From: Rhodospirillales bacterium
Lineage (GTDB): Bacteria; Pseudomonadota; Alphaproteobacteria; Kiloniellales; JACOMY01
Length of the DNA stretch: 57,521 nt
Assembly (NCBI GenBank): GCA_014324045.1
Contig: JACOMY010000014.1
Span: 1 to 57,521, forward strand
Reading direction: 5' to 3'
Part shown: piece by piece, positions 16,810 through 24,391 of the stretch
Numbering within the stretch: position 1 is the first letter of the stretch
Layout: each line of letters starts with the position of its first letter
Notes under the pieces: model-generated
Seen by the model: the letters and a program-made list of their open reading frames with translations, nothing else
Databases searched by the model: none
Told to the model about the DNA's origin: nothing
Made by a program: the position numbers and the translations under genes

Positions 16810-18416
16810 GCTGCTTCCGCCCCCGTCATCAGGGCGCCGATCCTCTGTGCGGCGCCCGGTCCGTTCTCGACGATGCCGGCGATGCGTCCCCTTAACAGCA
16901 CAGCGATACGGTCGCTGACCTCCAGCAGCTCGTCTAGCTCGGTGGAGATGACCAAGGTGGCGAGACCTTGCTCAGCACCATGGACGATGCGCTCACGGGC
17001 CAGGAGGGTGTTCTGCAGATCCAGGCCGTAAGTAGGCTTGTTGAAGATAGCAATCGCGGCCTCGCCCTTTGTCAGCTCGCGGGCCAGCAGGACCTTCTGG
17101 ATGTTGCCGCCGGACAGCTTGACGATCGGCGTGCGTTCGTGCGGGGTGCGCACATCGTAACGCTCGATCCGGTCGCGAGCATGGGCGTGTATGCGGCCCC
17201 AGCGGCTGATCCCGCCCTGCCACAGCGGCGGCCGGCCGGTCTCCTTCAAGATCAGGTTGATCGCGACCGAGAGGTCGCCGACGGTGCCCTCGCCCAGGCG
17301 CTCGTCGGTGATGTAGCGCAGGCCCAGACGGCGGCGGGCGGCGACGCCGCTGCCGCCGATCTCGTGGCCGTCGAGAATCAGACTGCCGCCGGTCAGCGGA
17401 CGCTGACCGGCCAAGGCTTCGGCCAGGTGCTTTTGCCCGTTGCCGTCGACACCGGCGATGCCCAGCACCTCGCCCGCCGCCAGATCCAGGAAGACGCCGC
17501 GTAGGGGGCATTCGCCGCGCGCGGCTGCGGTGGCGATCTCTTGGGCTACCAAACGTTTGCGCCGCGCGCTGCTGTCCGGTGCCTTGCGGGCGATCTTGCG
17601 ACCGTGATCGGAGAGACACTCGCCTTCCTCGTCGTGGCTTTCCGTCCGGCCGAACATGAGGCGGATGACGGCGTCGCTCACCTCCTCTTCGCTCATGCTA
17701 TTCAGTTGCTCCGGGGGCAGCTGGCCGGCCAGCCGCCCGGAGCGCAGCACCGAGACGCGGTCGCCAAGGCCGTAGACCTCGTTCAGCTTGTGAGTGACGA
17801 AGATCAGCGCCGTACCGGCTGCCCGCAGGCGGCGCATGACCCTGCCTAACTCTTCAACACCCCGCGGGGTCAGCATGGAGGTGGGCTCGTCCAGGATCAG
17901 GACCTTGCTGCCGCACCACAGTGCTCGCATGATTGCGACCTGCTGCTGCTGGCCGAGGGAGAGGCGAGCGAGCGGACTGTCGGGATACAACGTCACGCCC
18001 AGCAATGCGCTCAGGTCGCGAAAGCGGGCGAGGGCGGTGCTGCGGCCCAAGCGTCGCCACCAGGGCCCGCCCAGCATCAGGTTCTCCAACACCGTTAGGC
18101 TAGGCACCAGCAGTAGATGCTGAAAGACCGTGCCGATGCCGAGCGCCAGACTCTCGCGCGGCGAGGCGATTCGCACCGACCGGCCCGCTACCCGGATTTC
18201 GCCGGCGTCGGGCTGCTGCATCCCAGCCAGCATGGCGATCAGGGTGGATTTGCCGGCCCCGTTCTCGCCTAGGAGGACGTGAACTTCGCCTGCCAAGACT
18301 TCTAGCGAGATGGCATCGTTGGCCAGGACGCCGGGAAAGCGCTTGGTGACGCCGCTCAGAGAGAGGGCAGGAGGGTGGCTGTTCAGAGAGAGGGCAGGAG
18401 GGTGGCTGTCAGTCAT
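16806..18416 (-). CDS. BMP-type nucleoside ABC transporter, double ATPase subunit
   Basis: A fused ABC ATPase of about 536 residues (NupO/YufO, RbsA-like architecture). The first domain has Walker A GENGAGKST, signature LSLGQQQQV and Walker B LILDEPTSML. The second has a degenerate P-loop (GVDGNGQKHL) and Walker B (IFNKPTYGLDL), as is normal for these fused ATPases, plus LSGGNIQKV. I place the start at the ATG at 18416 (MTDSHPP); an in-frame GTG at 18449 is an alternative. The first 25 residues contain a duplicated nonapeptide encoded by a 27-bp tandem repeat. An insert of about 40 residues between the domains is highly charged. Confidence 0.9.
   Translation of the reverse strand: MTDSHPPALSLNSHPPALSLSGVTKRFPGVLANDAISLEVLAGEVHVLLGENGAGKSTLIAMLAGMQQPDAGEIRVAGRSVRIASPRESLALGIGTVFQHLLLVPSLTVLENLMLGGPWWRRLGRSTALARFRDLSALLGVTLYPDSPLARLSLGQQQQVAIMRALWCGSKVLILDEPTSMLTPRGVEELGRVMRRLRAAGTALIFVTHKLNEVYGLGDRVSVLRSGRLAGQLPPEQLNSMSEEEVSDAVIRLMFGRTESHDEEGECLSDHGRKIARKAPDSSARRKRLVAQEIATAAARGECPLRGVFLDLAAGEVLGIAGVDGNGQKHLAEALAGQRPLTGGSLILDGHEIGGSGVAARRRLGLRYITDERLGEGTVGDLSVAINLILKETGRPPLWQGGISRWGRIHAHARDRIERYDVRTPHERTPIVKLSGGNIQKVLLARELTKGEAAIAIFNKPTYGLDLQNTLLARERIVHGAEQGLATLVISTELDELLEVSDRIAVLLRGRIAGIVENGPGAAQRIGALMTGAEAA
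18357..18410 (-). repeat. Two-copy 27-bp tandem repeat in the transporter ATPase gene
   Basis: Units 18357-18383 and 18384-18410 differ only in the last base. In frame they encode a doubled SHPPALSL(N/S) segment before the first ATPase domain. Because 27 is a multiple of three, gain or loss of a unit would not break the gene. It looks like a recent slippage duplication. Confidence 0.9.
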
Positions 18417-18470
18417 GAAGATTCCAAGGGCAGCCGACAGAGGGAACACCCTCGGATAGAGGCGACAGGA

Positions 18471-19544
18471 TTACTCGGCGGCGTCCACCGAATTCATCAG
18501 CTTACGCACCTCGACTGCGTCGAAGACCGGCTCGATCGTCAGGCTGCCGTCGACGATCTGATCGCGCAGAGCCATGATCTCGTCCCAGATCTCGGGTGGG
18601 ATGTGGTCAGTCTTCAGCAGCTTCACCGAGTCGTCGCTCAGGCCGATCTTGTAGCGGTTTTTACCGAATTCGCCGGCCCTCAGGTCTTCCACCATGGCGC
18701 TGTAGACCGGGATCATGTTCCACATCACCGAAGACAGCAGATGGCCTCTGTCCAGCGAGGACTTGTCGCCGATGACATCGATGAACCAGATCGGTCCGCC
18801 GTCCTTGGCCTTGTTGTTTTCGACCGCTTCGATCATGCCGAAGGAGGAGCCGTTACCCTGGCCGAAGATAATGTCGGCGCCGACGGCAATGACCGATTCC
18901 GTCACCCGGCGGCCTCCGGCGGCGTCGGCGTAAGCAGCCGGGCCGATCACGGCATAGACCACCTGGATGTCGGCGTTCCCGGCCTTCACGCCCTGGGCGA
19001 ATCCGGCTGACTGCGAGTTCCACGAAGGCGGTTCGCCGGAGACCACAATGCCGACGGTGCGGGTGCGGGTCAGCTTTGCTGCCATGATGCCGGCGAGATA
19101 GGAGCCCTCGTGGCCGCTCAAGGTATAGTCGGCGACTAGGCCGGGCTTCAGCTTGTCAGGGCTGTTGACGATGGCCACCGGCACCCCGGTCTCGACAGCG
19201 ATCTCCGGTGCTGCCGTGTTGTAGCCGCTGGAGTGCGCGATCATAAGGCTGGCGCCGTCTTCGGCCAACTCGCGCAGAGTCGTGCGCACGTCGCGGTAGC
19301 CCAGGCCTTCGGCCGGCATGAACTCCAACCCATAGGCCTCGGCCACTGCGCGGGCGGCATCGACGCCCTGTTGGTTCCAGCCGTAGTCCGTGCCCTGTTC
19401 GGGCACCAGGACCGCGATTGAGGTTACCTCCTCTGCGGAGGCTGTCGTTGCGCCCAGTCTCAAGGCACCCAGTCCCAAGGCACCCAGTCCCAAGGCCAGG
19501 ACGGCCGCTGCACCGGCCCTCGTCAAGTTCTTTCGTGTCAGCAT
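18471..19544 (-). CDS. BMP-family (PnrA-like) nucleoside-binding protein of the ABC transporter
   Basis: A 357-residue periplasmic binding protein of the basic membrane protein family, which captures purine nucleosides or similar ligands for the ABC transporter encoded just downstream. The start is taken at 19544 because AGGAGA is 8 bases away, whereas an ATG two codons earlier is too close. A signal peptide covers about residues 1-36 and contains a repeated GLGAL pentapeptide. The mature domain shows DYGWNQQGVDAARAVAE, MIAHSSGY and DIIFGQGNGSSFGMIEA, typical of BMP proteins, which often bind through aromatic residues and Asp. It heads the operon. Confidence 0.9.
   Translation of the reverse strand: MLTRKNLTRAGAAAVLALGLGALGLGALRLGATTASAEEVTSIAVLVPEQGTDYGWNQQGVDAARAVAEAYGLEFMPAEGLGYRDVRTTLRELAEDGASLMIAHSSGYNTAAPEIAVETGVPVAIVNSPDKLKPGLVADYTLSGHEGSYLAGIMAAKLTRTRTVGIVVSGEPPSWNSQSAGFAQGVKAGNADIQVVYAVIGPAAYADAAGGRRVTESVIAVGADIIFGQGNGSSFGMIEAVENNKAKDGGPIWFIDVIGDKSSLDRGHLLSSVMWNMIPVYSAMVEDLRAGEFGKNRYKIGLSDDSVKLLKTDHIPPEIWDEIMALRDQIVDGSLTIEPVFDAVEVRKLMNSVDAAE
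19450..19494 (-). repeat. Three-copy 15-bp tandem repeat in a signal-peptide coding region
   Basis: Three 15-base units (19450-19464, 19465-19479, 19480-19494) encode the GLGAL-type hydrophobic core of the BMP protein signal peptide. Units two and three are identical; unit one differs at two bases. Changes in copy number would lengthen or shorten the signal peptide without a frameshift. Confidence 0.85.
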
Positions 19545-19583
19545 GGTCATTTCTCCTCATGCCCCGGCTCTACCGGTTCTTGG

Positions 19584-19830
19584 CTAACTATCCAGTGTTT
19601 TGCTCACGGCAACCGGCCTGGGTCCGCGTTCAACGCGCAGGCTCGCAATTTCCTCCTCAATATAGTCGAAGATACCGCCGCCTGTCTTCATGCCAAGCTG
19701 GCTTTTGGCGGTACGCCCGGTGACGTAGGGGCTGTGACGTCGTCGCGGGTCGAAGTTCCGCGTTCGGATAACTGCCGACAGCCCGGTAGATGTAGAACCC
19801 GGAGATGTCCGATAAGGCCATGGGACTGAT
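19584..19830 (-). pseudogene. Remnant of a 3-hydroxyacyl-CoA dehydrogenase C-terminus
   Basis: On the minus strand the last about 50 codons before the TAG at 19584 read TAKSQLGMKTGGGIFDYIEE and then EIASLRVERGPRPVAVSK, matching the C-terminal domain of 3-hydroxyacyl-CoA dehydrogenases (family pattern LG.KTG.GFYDY). Upstream, after a frameshift near 19740, the second frame gives PMALSDISGFYIYRAVGSYP, resembling the LGPLALAD..GLD segment of the same domain. The N-terminal Rossmann domain is missing. This is a dead fragment of a fatty-acid or butanoate beta-oxidation gene. Its full upstream extent is unclear (possibly to about 20030). Confidence 0.6.
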
Positions 19831-20142
19831 CGCCGGGTTTCGGAGGACCACCAGGCCTGCTAACTGCTGCACCAGATGACCGCCGCCGCACCCGAGGTCC
19901 AGGCGCGGACCGTCAGCACGTGGCGAAAGCGCCCCGGGCACCGCAGCACGGTGGCCGACGCCCATCCGGCTCTCGGCGGCATTGTACTGCCACTCGGCAA
20001 TATCACCGACAAAATCCACCTCCTCCCCAATCGGACGCAGGGCCCTTTGTTCATTGTCGCCAGTAGGGTGTAGAATGCTGGGAACACGGTCTGTGCGCTA
20101 GGCACTTCCGGGCGGGGTGCGGATCCGCTACTAGCCTCGGCG

Positions 20143-20463
20143 ATGGAAGACAAAGCGAGGTGCCTGGATCCGATCGCTCTCACCATCCTCGAGATTCTGG
20201 AGGGGTTGCGTGAGGGAAGAACCTGCGCGCCCAACGACGTTGCTCAGCTGTTGGCCGAGCGTCGGGGCAAGGCGGGCGACCCGCCGGACCTTTGGCGGCG
20301 CTATCTGCAGACGGTCAGCGCGCAGGCGTGCTTTCTCGCCCGCGCGGGGCGTATCGCCATCTTTCGCCGCGGCGTCCGCTAGGATCCGCATGCGCTGATC
20401 AAGGGCTTGATAAGGCTCAGTCTTTCTAAGCGGGGGAATAATAAAGAGTCGTGCTGCCGGTGA
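20143..20463 (+). pseudogene. DUF3253 protein gene interrupted by an in-frame amber codon
   Basis: The 79 codons from 20143 to the TAG at 20380 give a DUF3253-like protein: DPIALTILEILEGLREGRTC, NDVAQLLAER and a winged-helix-like end CFLARAGRIAIFRRGVR. Directly after the TAG the same frame continues with [18 protein letters not shown] up to a TGA at 20461-20463. That matches the usual C-terminus of the family, in which a G.PVDP...GPIRLRL segment follows the RK.G.. motif. The amber codon therefore truncates the conserved end, unless it is read through. DUF3253 proteins are small and uncharacterised. The next gene starts 49 bases later on the same strand. Confidence 0.65.
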
Positions 20464-20512
20464 GGCCGCCCTTTCAAATCGCGGCGCCATAACAGCGTCT
20501 CGGGAGACTCCC

Positions 20513-21772
20513 ATGAAAATCGTAAAGATCGCCGTGCACCAGGTCGACCTGCCGCTAAAGGAAGGGCGCTACACTTGGGCGGACGGCAAGTTTGTAGAGG
20601 TCTTGGATTCCACTCTGGTCGCCGTTACCACCGACGATGGACGGACTGGCTGGGGCGAAGTCTGCCCGCTGGGGCCCTTCTACCTACCGGCCTACGGTCC
20701 TGGCGCCCGTGCGGGCATCGGCGAATTGGGGCCGCAGTTGATCGGTCTCGACCCGCGCGACCTGGGCCGGGTGAACGCGGTCATGGACCAAGCGCTCTTA
20801 GGACATCCCTACGTTAAGAGCTCGCTTGACATGGCCTGTTGGGATCTTTTGGGGCAGGCGGCCGGTCTGCCGCTGGTGACGCTCCTCGGTGGGCGGGATG
20901 GCGCGGCGGTCGATCTCTACCGTGCGATCGGTCAAGAGGCGCCAGAGGCCATGGCAGCGAAGGTCGCGGGCTATCGTGCCGAGGGCTACAGCAAGTTCCA
21001 GTTGAAAGTCGGCGGTGCGGTCGAGGAGGACATCGCCCGCATTCGCGCCTGCCGGTCCGTGCTGGATGCCGGTGAACTGCTTATGGCCGACGCCAACACC
21101 GGCTGGCAGCAACACGAGGCTCAACGGGTGGTCCGCGCAGTGCGCGACCTCGATGTCTACATCGAGCAGCCCTGTCCCAGCTACGAGGCCTGTCTGGCGA
21201 TCCGGCGCAACTGCGACCATCCCTTCATCCTGGACGAGGTCATCGACGGTCTGCCGGCCCTGCTGCGGGCGCAGCGCGACCTGGCGATGGATGCGATCAA
21301 CCTGAAGATTTCCAAGGTCGGTGGGTTGACCAAGGCACGGCAGATCCGCGATCTCTGCGCCTCGCTGGGTATTGCGATGAACCTGGAGGACTCTTGGGGC
21401 GGCGACGTTACCACTGCGGCCATCGCCCATCTGGCTCATTCGACCCCGGTAAACTTCCGCTTGGCGGCCACCGACTTCAACTCCTACGTCACGGTCTCGA
21501 CCGCAGCCGGGGCGCCGCAGCGCAAGCAGGGCCGTATGGCGGCTTCACAAGCCCCGGGGCTCGGCGTCACGCCCAGGCCGGCCGGCAGCGATTGGGCCGC
21601 CGCTCTTCGAGATCGCTTAGCGCAGATAACCGGCCTTCCCCTTCCGATTGGATGCCTTCGTCCGGGCTTGTCGTTGCTGCTTGCCTGCGTCCACACGATC
21701 TACTGCCTCAAGAATCTATCAGGGTTTCTGTACTTCGCACAAAGACTTTGCTGCCGTGCGGCAGTACTGTAG
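20513..21772 (+). CDS. Enolase-superfamily dehydratase (cis-3-hydroxy-L-proline dehydratase-like) with altered C-terminus
   Basis: A mandelate racemase/muconate lactonising enzyme family member, 419 codons as it stands. The capping domain occupies about residues 1-125. In the barrel domain the KFQLKVGG lysine region (about 163-170), metal ligands in ADANTGW, IEQPC and LDE, and the catalytic Lys in NLKISKVGG are present, as is [14 protein letters not shown]. This set is closest to cis-3-hydroxy-L-proline dehydratase or hydroxyproline-betaine epimerase. The family is about 365-370 residues long. After [11 protein letters not shown] the expected ending ([13 protein letters not shown]) is found in another frame, stopping at 21617-21619. 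The last about 55 residues in this frame are therefore likely frameshift-derived. Confidence 0.8.
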   Translation: MKIVKIAVHQVDLPLKEGRYTWADGKFVEVLDSTLVAVTTDDGRTGWGEVCPLGPFYLPAYGPGARAGIGELGPQLIGLDPRDLGRVNAVMDQALLGHPYVKSSLDMACWDLLGQAAGLPLVTLLGGRDGAAVDLYRAIGQEAPEAMAAKVAGYRAEGYSKFQLKVGGAVEEDIARIRACRSVLDAGELLMADANTGWQQHEAQRVVRAVRDLDVYIEQPCPSYEACLAIRRNCDHPFILDEVIDGLPALLRAQRDLAMDAINLKISKVGGLTKARQIRDLCASLGIAMNLEDSWGGDVTTAAIAHLAHSTPVNFRLAATDFNSYVTVSTAAGAPQRKQGRMAASQAPGLGVTPRPAGSDWAAALRDRLAQITGLPLPIGCLRPGLSLLLACVHTIYCLKNLSGFLYFAQRLCCRAAVL

Positions 21773-21929
21773 CGGTGGTTGGTCAATCCCTCGGCTGCTG
21801 CTCGGGACGTATCGGCGCGAAGTACCTCATGACGCAGTCCGGTGGCGACCCGGCGGAGTAGCTACAGGCGTGCGGAAGTATCGATGCTTTCCTCGCGCTG
21901 GGCGGCCTCATCGCATCGGCCTCGATTAG

Positions 21930-22091
21930 CAACCTCTTATACTGCATGACGAGGAGGGCTTGGTCCGGCAGGTCAAGTTCGTGAGCGGGCGGCTGTTGGA
22001 GAGTCCCGAGAGTTTCGACCTGCGGTTCACACTCTCCGGCCCGCGGGCGCGCATGCTGTCGCAGTGGTTCCTATCGCTGGAGAAGATCTAG
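21930..22091 (+). pseudogene. Unidentified gene tail of about 53 codons
   Basis: Between a TAG at 21927 and a TAG at 22089 one frame reads HDEEGLVRQVKFVSGRLLES and then PESFDLRFTLSGPRARMLSQ, ending WFLSLEKI. The pattern of charged and hydrophobic residues and GC-rich third positions look like genuine coding sequence, but there is no ATG; the only plausible start is a GTG at 21981, without a clear ribosome-binding site. I do not recognise the family. It may be the C-terminal remnant of a decayed gene upstream. It overlaps the end of truA on the other strand by 4 bases. Confidence 0.35.
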
Positions 22092-22834
22092 CTGTCGTTG
22101 TAGTCGACTGCGGTGAGGCAGAGGCCGTGCGGTGGGGCTGTGGGGCCGGCTTGAGTACGGTCGCGGGCTTCCAGGATCTCGTGCATGCGTTCTGGCGGCC
22201 AGCGCCCGTTGCCGATCCACTTCAGGCTGCCGGTCACGATGCGAACCTGATTATGCAGGAAGGACTGCGCCGCGAGGTCCAGATATATTTCTTCTCCCTG
22301 CGCTGTGACCGCGAGCCGATCCAAGGTGCGCAAAGGGGAATTTGCCTGGCAGCCTGCCGCACGGAAGCTGGTGAAGTCGTGGTGGCCGATCAGACAGACG
22401 GCGGCCTGCCGCATGGCCTCCAGATCCAAGGGTTCTGGCACCCACCATACGCGGCCACGCTCCAGCGCAGCCGGTGCGGAGCGGTTCAGAATACGATAGC
22501 GGTAGTGGCGCCGCTTGGCGGAGAAACGGGCGTGGAAGTTCGGCCCTACTGGCCAGGCATTGCGAACCACGATGGGCAAGGGCTTCAAGTGGTGATTGAG
22601 CGCTAGCAGAACCATGCGGGGCTCCGCTACGCGGGCGATGTCGGCATGCACCACTTGGCCGCTGGCGTGCACGCCAGCGTCGGTCCGGCCGGCTGCAATC
22701 GTGGTCGAGGGCTCGCCCGTGAAGGCTTCAATGGCGCTTTCCAGGGACTCTTGCACCGAGGGACCGCTGGTTTGGCGCTGCCAGCCGACGAAGTTACTGC
22801 CATCGTATTCGATGGTCAGGCAGTAGCGGGTCAC
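22088..22834 (-). CDS. truA: tRNA pseudouridine(38-40) synthase TruA
   Basis: A 248-residue TruA, which converts U38-U40 of the anticodon stem-loop to pseudouridine. The N-terminus RYCLTIEYDGSNFVGWQRQ is diagnostic. The catalytic aspartate lies in AAGRTDAGVHASGQVV (about residues 46-61). SFLHNQVRIVTGSLKWIGNG near 190-209 is the conserved C-terminal segment. It starts within the last four bases of fmt (ATGA overlap), so def, fmt and truA form one minus-strand unit, a common order in Alphaproteobacteria. Confidence 0.97.
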   Translation of the reverse strand: MTRYCLTIEYDGSNFVGWQRQTSGPSVQESLESAIEAFTGEPSTTIAAGRTDAGVHASGQVVHADIARVAEPRMVLLALNHHLKPLPIVVRNAWPVGPNFHARFSAKRRHYRYRILNRSAPAALERGRVWWVPEPLDLEAMRQAAVCLIGHHDFTSFRAAGCQANSPLRTLDRLAVTAQGEEIYLDLAAQSFLHNQVRIVTGSLKWIGNGRWPPERMHEILEARDRTQAGPTAPPHGLCLTAVDYNDS

Positions 22835-23754
22835 GTCAGCCGGCTACCTTTGCCGATGGGAAAGCCGCGCAGGAAACCCTCTGTTTCCAGCGCTACCCTG
22901 CCCGGCCGTTGCAAGGCGGTTAGCCGCAGTGCGCCGCTGCCGCAGGCAACCGTTAAGCGATCGTCCAAGACCGCGCCGGCTTCGCCCTCGCCGTTGGCCA
23001 GGTCGGCGGAGAGGACATTCAGCCGTGTGCCTTCGAAGGTGCAGTGGCTGCCGGGCCAGGGGTTGAAGGCACGGATCTGGCGCTCCAGCAGCTCTGCGGG
23101 GCGGCTCCAGTCCAAGGCGCTTTCCGCCCGCCTGAGCTTTTGCGCATAGGTGACGCCATCGCCGGGTTGCGGCTGTGCCTCGATCTGGCCGGTTGCAAGC
23201 GCATCGAGGGTCTCGACCAAGAGCGCCGCGCCGCGCTTGGCCAAAGCATCGTGCAGGCTCTTACCGGTGGTGTTCTCGGTGATCGCAACCCGCGCATGCG
23301 CAAGCATTGGGCCGGTATCGAGCCCCTTTTCCATTTGCATGACGGTAACACCGCTCTCCCTGTCGCCGGCTTGGATCGCGCGTTGAATCGGGGCGGCGCC
23401 GCGCCAGCGCGGCAGCAGGGAGGCATGCAGGTTGATGCAGCCCAGTCTCGGTGCCGTCAGGATTTCTTTCGGCAGCAGCAGACCGTAGGCCACCACGATG
23501 GCAGCATCGAGGTCTAGCGCTCGAAAGGCGTCCAGGGTCTTGGCCGTCTTCAGGCTCTCGGGCCTGTGCAGCGGCAGGCCTAGCGCCTCGGCAGTTGCGC
23601 CCACGGGCGTGTCGTGCAGGGCTTGCTTGCGGCCTGCCGGGCGCGCCGGTTGAGAATAGACGGCGCAAACTGTGTGGCCTCGATCAAGCAGAGCATGCAG
23701 GGTCGGCAGCGCAAAGTCCGGCGTCCCCATGAAGGCAAGTCTCAAGCGAGTCAT
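22831..23754 (-). CDS. fmt: Methionyl-tRNA formyltransferase
   Basis: A 307-residue Fmt, which formylates initiator Met-tRNA using 10-formyl-tetrahydrofolate. The formyltransferase domain begins LRLAFMGTPDFALPTLHAL. Catalytic residues lie in INLHASLLPRWRGAAPIQRA (about 108-127, Asn and His) and in the following GVTVMQMEKGLDTGPML with the conserved Asp. The C-terminal OB-like domain includes RAFNPWPGSHC. It is 25 bp after def and overlaps truA, in keeping with the coupled formylation/deformylation pair. Confidence 0.97.
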   Translation of the reverse strand: MTRLRLAFMGTPDFALPTLHALLDRGHTVCAVYSQPARPAGRKQALHDTPVGATAEALGLPLHRPESLKTAKTLDAFRALDLDAAIVVAYGLLLPKEILTAPRLGCINLHASLLPRWRGAAPIQRAIQAGDRESGVTVMQMEKGLDTGPMLAHARVAITENTTGKSLHDALAKRGAALLVETLDALATGQIEAQPQPGDGVTYAQKLRRAESALDWSRPAELLERQIRAFNPWPGSHCTFEGTRLNVLSADLANGEGEAGAVLDDRLTVACGSGALRLTALQRPGRVALETEGFLRGFPIGKGSRLT

Positions 23755-23779
23755 GGAGTTCGCCCCCTTCTGTTCCTGA

Positions 23780-24304
23780 CTAAGCTGTCGCCAGGTTGCC
23801 TTGCTTCTTGGCCTTTAAGAGCTTGCGCAGGATCATGTTGCGCTTCAGTGCCGAGATGCGATCGACGAAGAGGATGCCGTCCAGGTGATCGATCTCATGC
23901 TGAACGCAGGTTGCCAGAAGCCCCTTGGCCTCCAGGCACTGCTGCTGGCCGTCCCGATTGAGATAGGAGACCCGGATCTCTGCCGGGCGCACCACGTTGG
24001 CATAGTGTTCCGGTAGCGAGAGGCAGCCTTCGTTGTAGCTGTCGTCCTGGCCGGAAACCCAGGCCAATTCCGGATTGATCAAGGCGTGGGGTTGGCGGGT
24101 CGATCCTTCGGGGGTGACGTCGACTACGACAACGCGCTGCAGAACTCCGACCTGCGGGGCTGCCAAGCCGATGCCGGGTGCCTCGTACAGGGTCTCGAAC
24201 ATATCGTCGATCAGTCGGCGCAGGTCGTCGTTGACCTGGCCGACCGGGCTCGACACCTTCTTCAGACGCGGATCGGGAGCAACCAGGATGGGCAAAAGGG
24301 CCAT
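23780..24304 (-). CDS. def: Peptide deformylase
   Basis: A 174-residue class I deformylase that removes the formyl group from new proteins using a metal ion, usually Fe2+. The three motifs are intact: GIGLAAPQVG (45-53), EGCLSLP with metal ligand Cys94, and QHEIDHLDG with His136, Glu137 and His140. I take the ATG at 24304 (MALLPILVAPDPRLK) as start; an in-frame TTG three codons earlier is possible. It is the first gene of the def-fmt-truA cluster. Confidence 0.96.
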   Translation of the reverse strand: MALLPILVAPDPRLKKVSSPVGQVNDDLRRLIDDMFETLYEAPGIGLAAPQVGVLQRVVVVDVTPEGSTRQPHALINPELAWVSGQDDSYNEGCLSLPEHYANVVRPAEIRVSYLNRDGQQQCLEAKGLLATCVQHEIDHLDGILFVDRISALKRNMILRKLLKAKKQGNLATA

Positions 24305-24391
24305 GGTTTCCAAGTCTCGTAGGGCTTGACGGGCAGGTGCCCGTCTTAAATTGCGATTAGCACTATATAGCTGGGGGAGAGGCCTGGCCTA

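Noticed and set aside
19657..20019. RLDLGCGGGHLV on the minus strand, like motif I of SAM-dependent methyltransferases
   Set aside because: No other methyltransferase motif follows, and the same frame runs on into sequence resembling the 3-hydroxyacyl-CoA dehydrogenase domain. A chance glycine-rich match is more likely.
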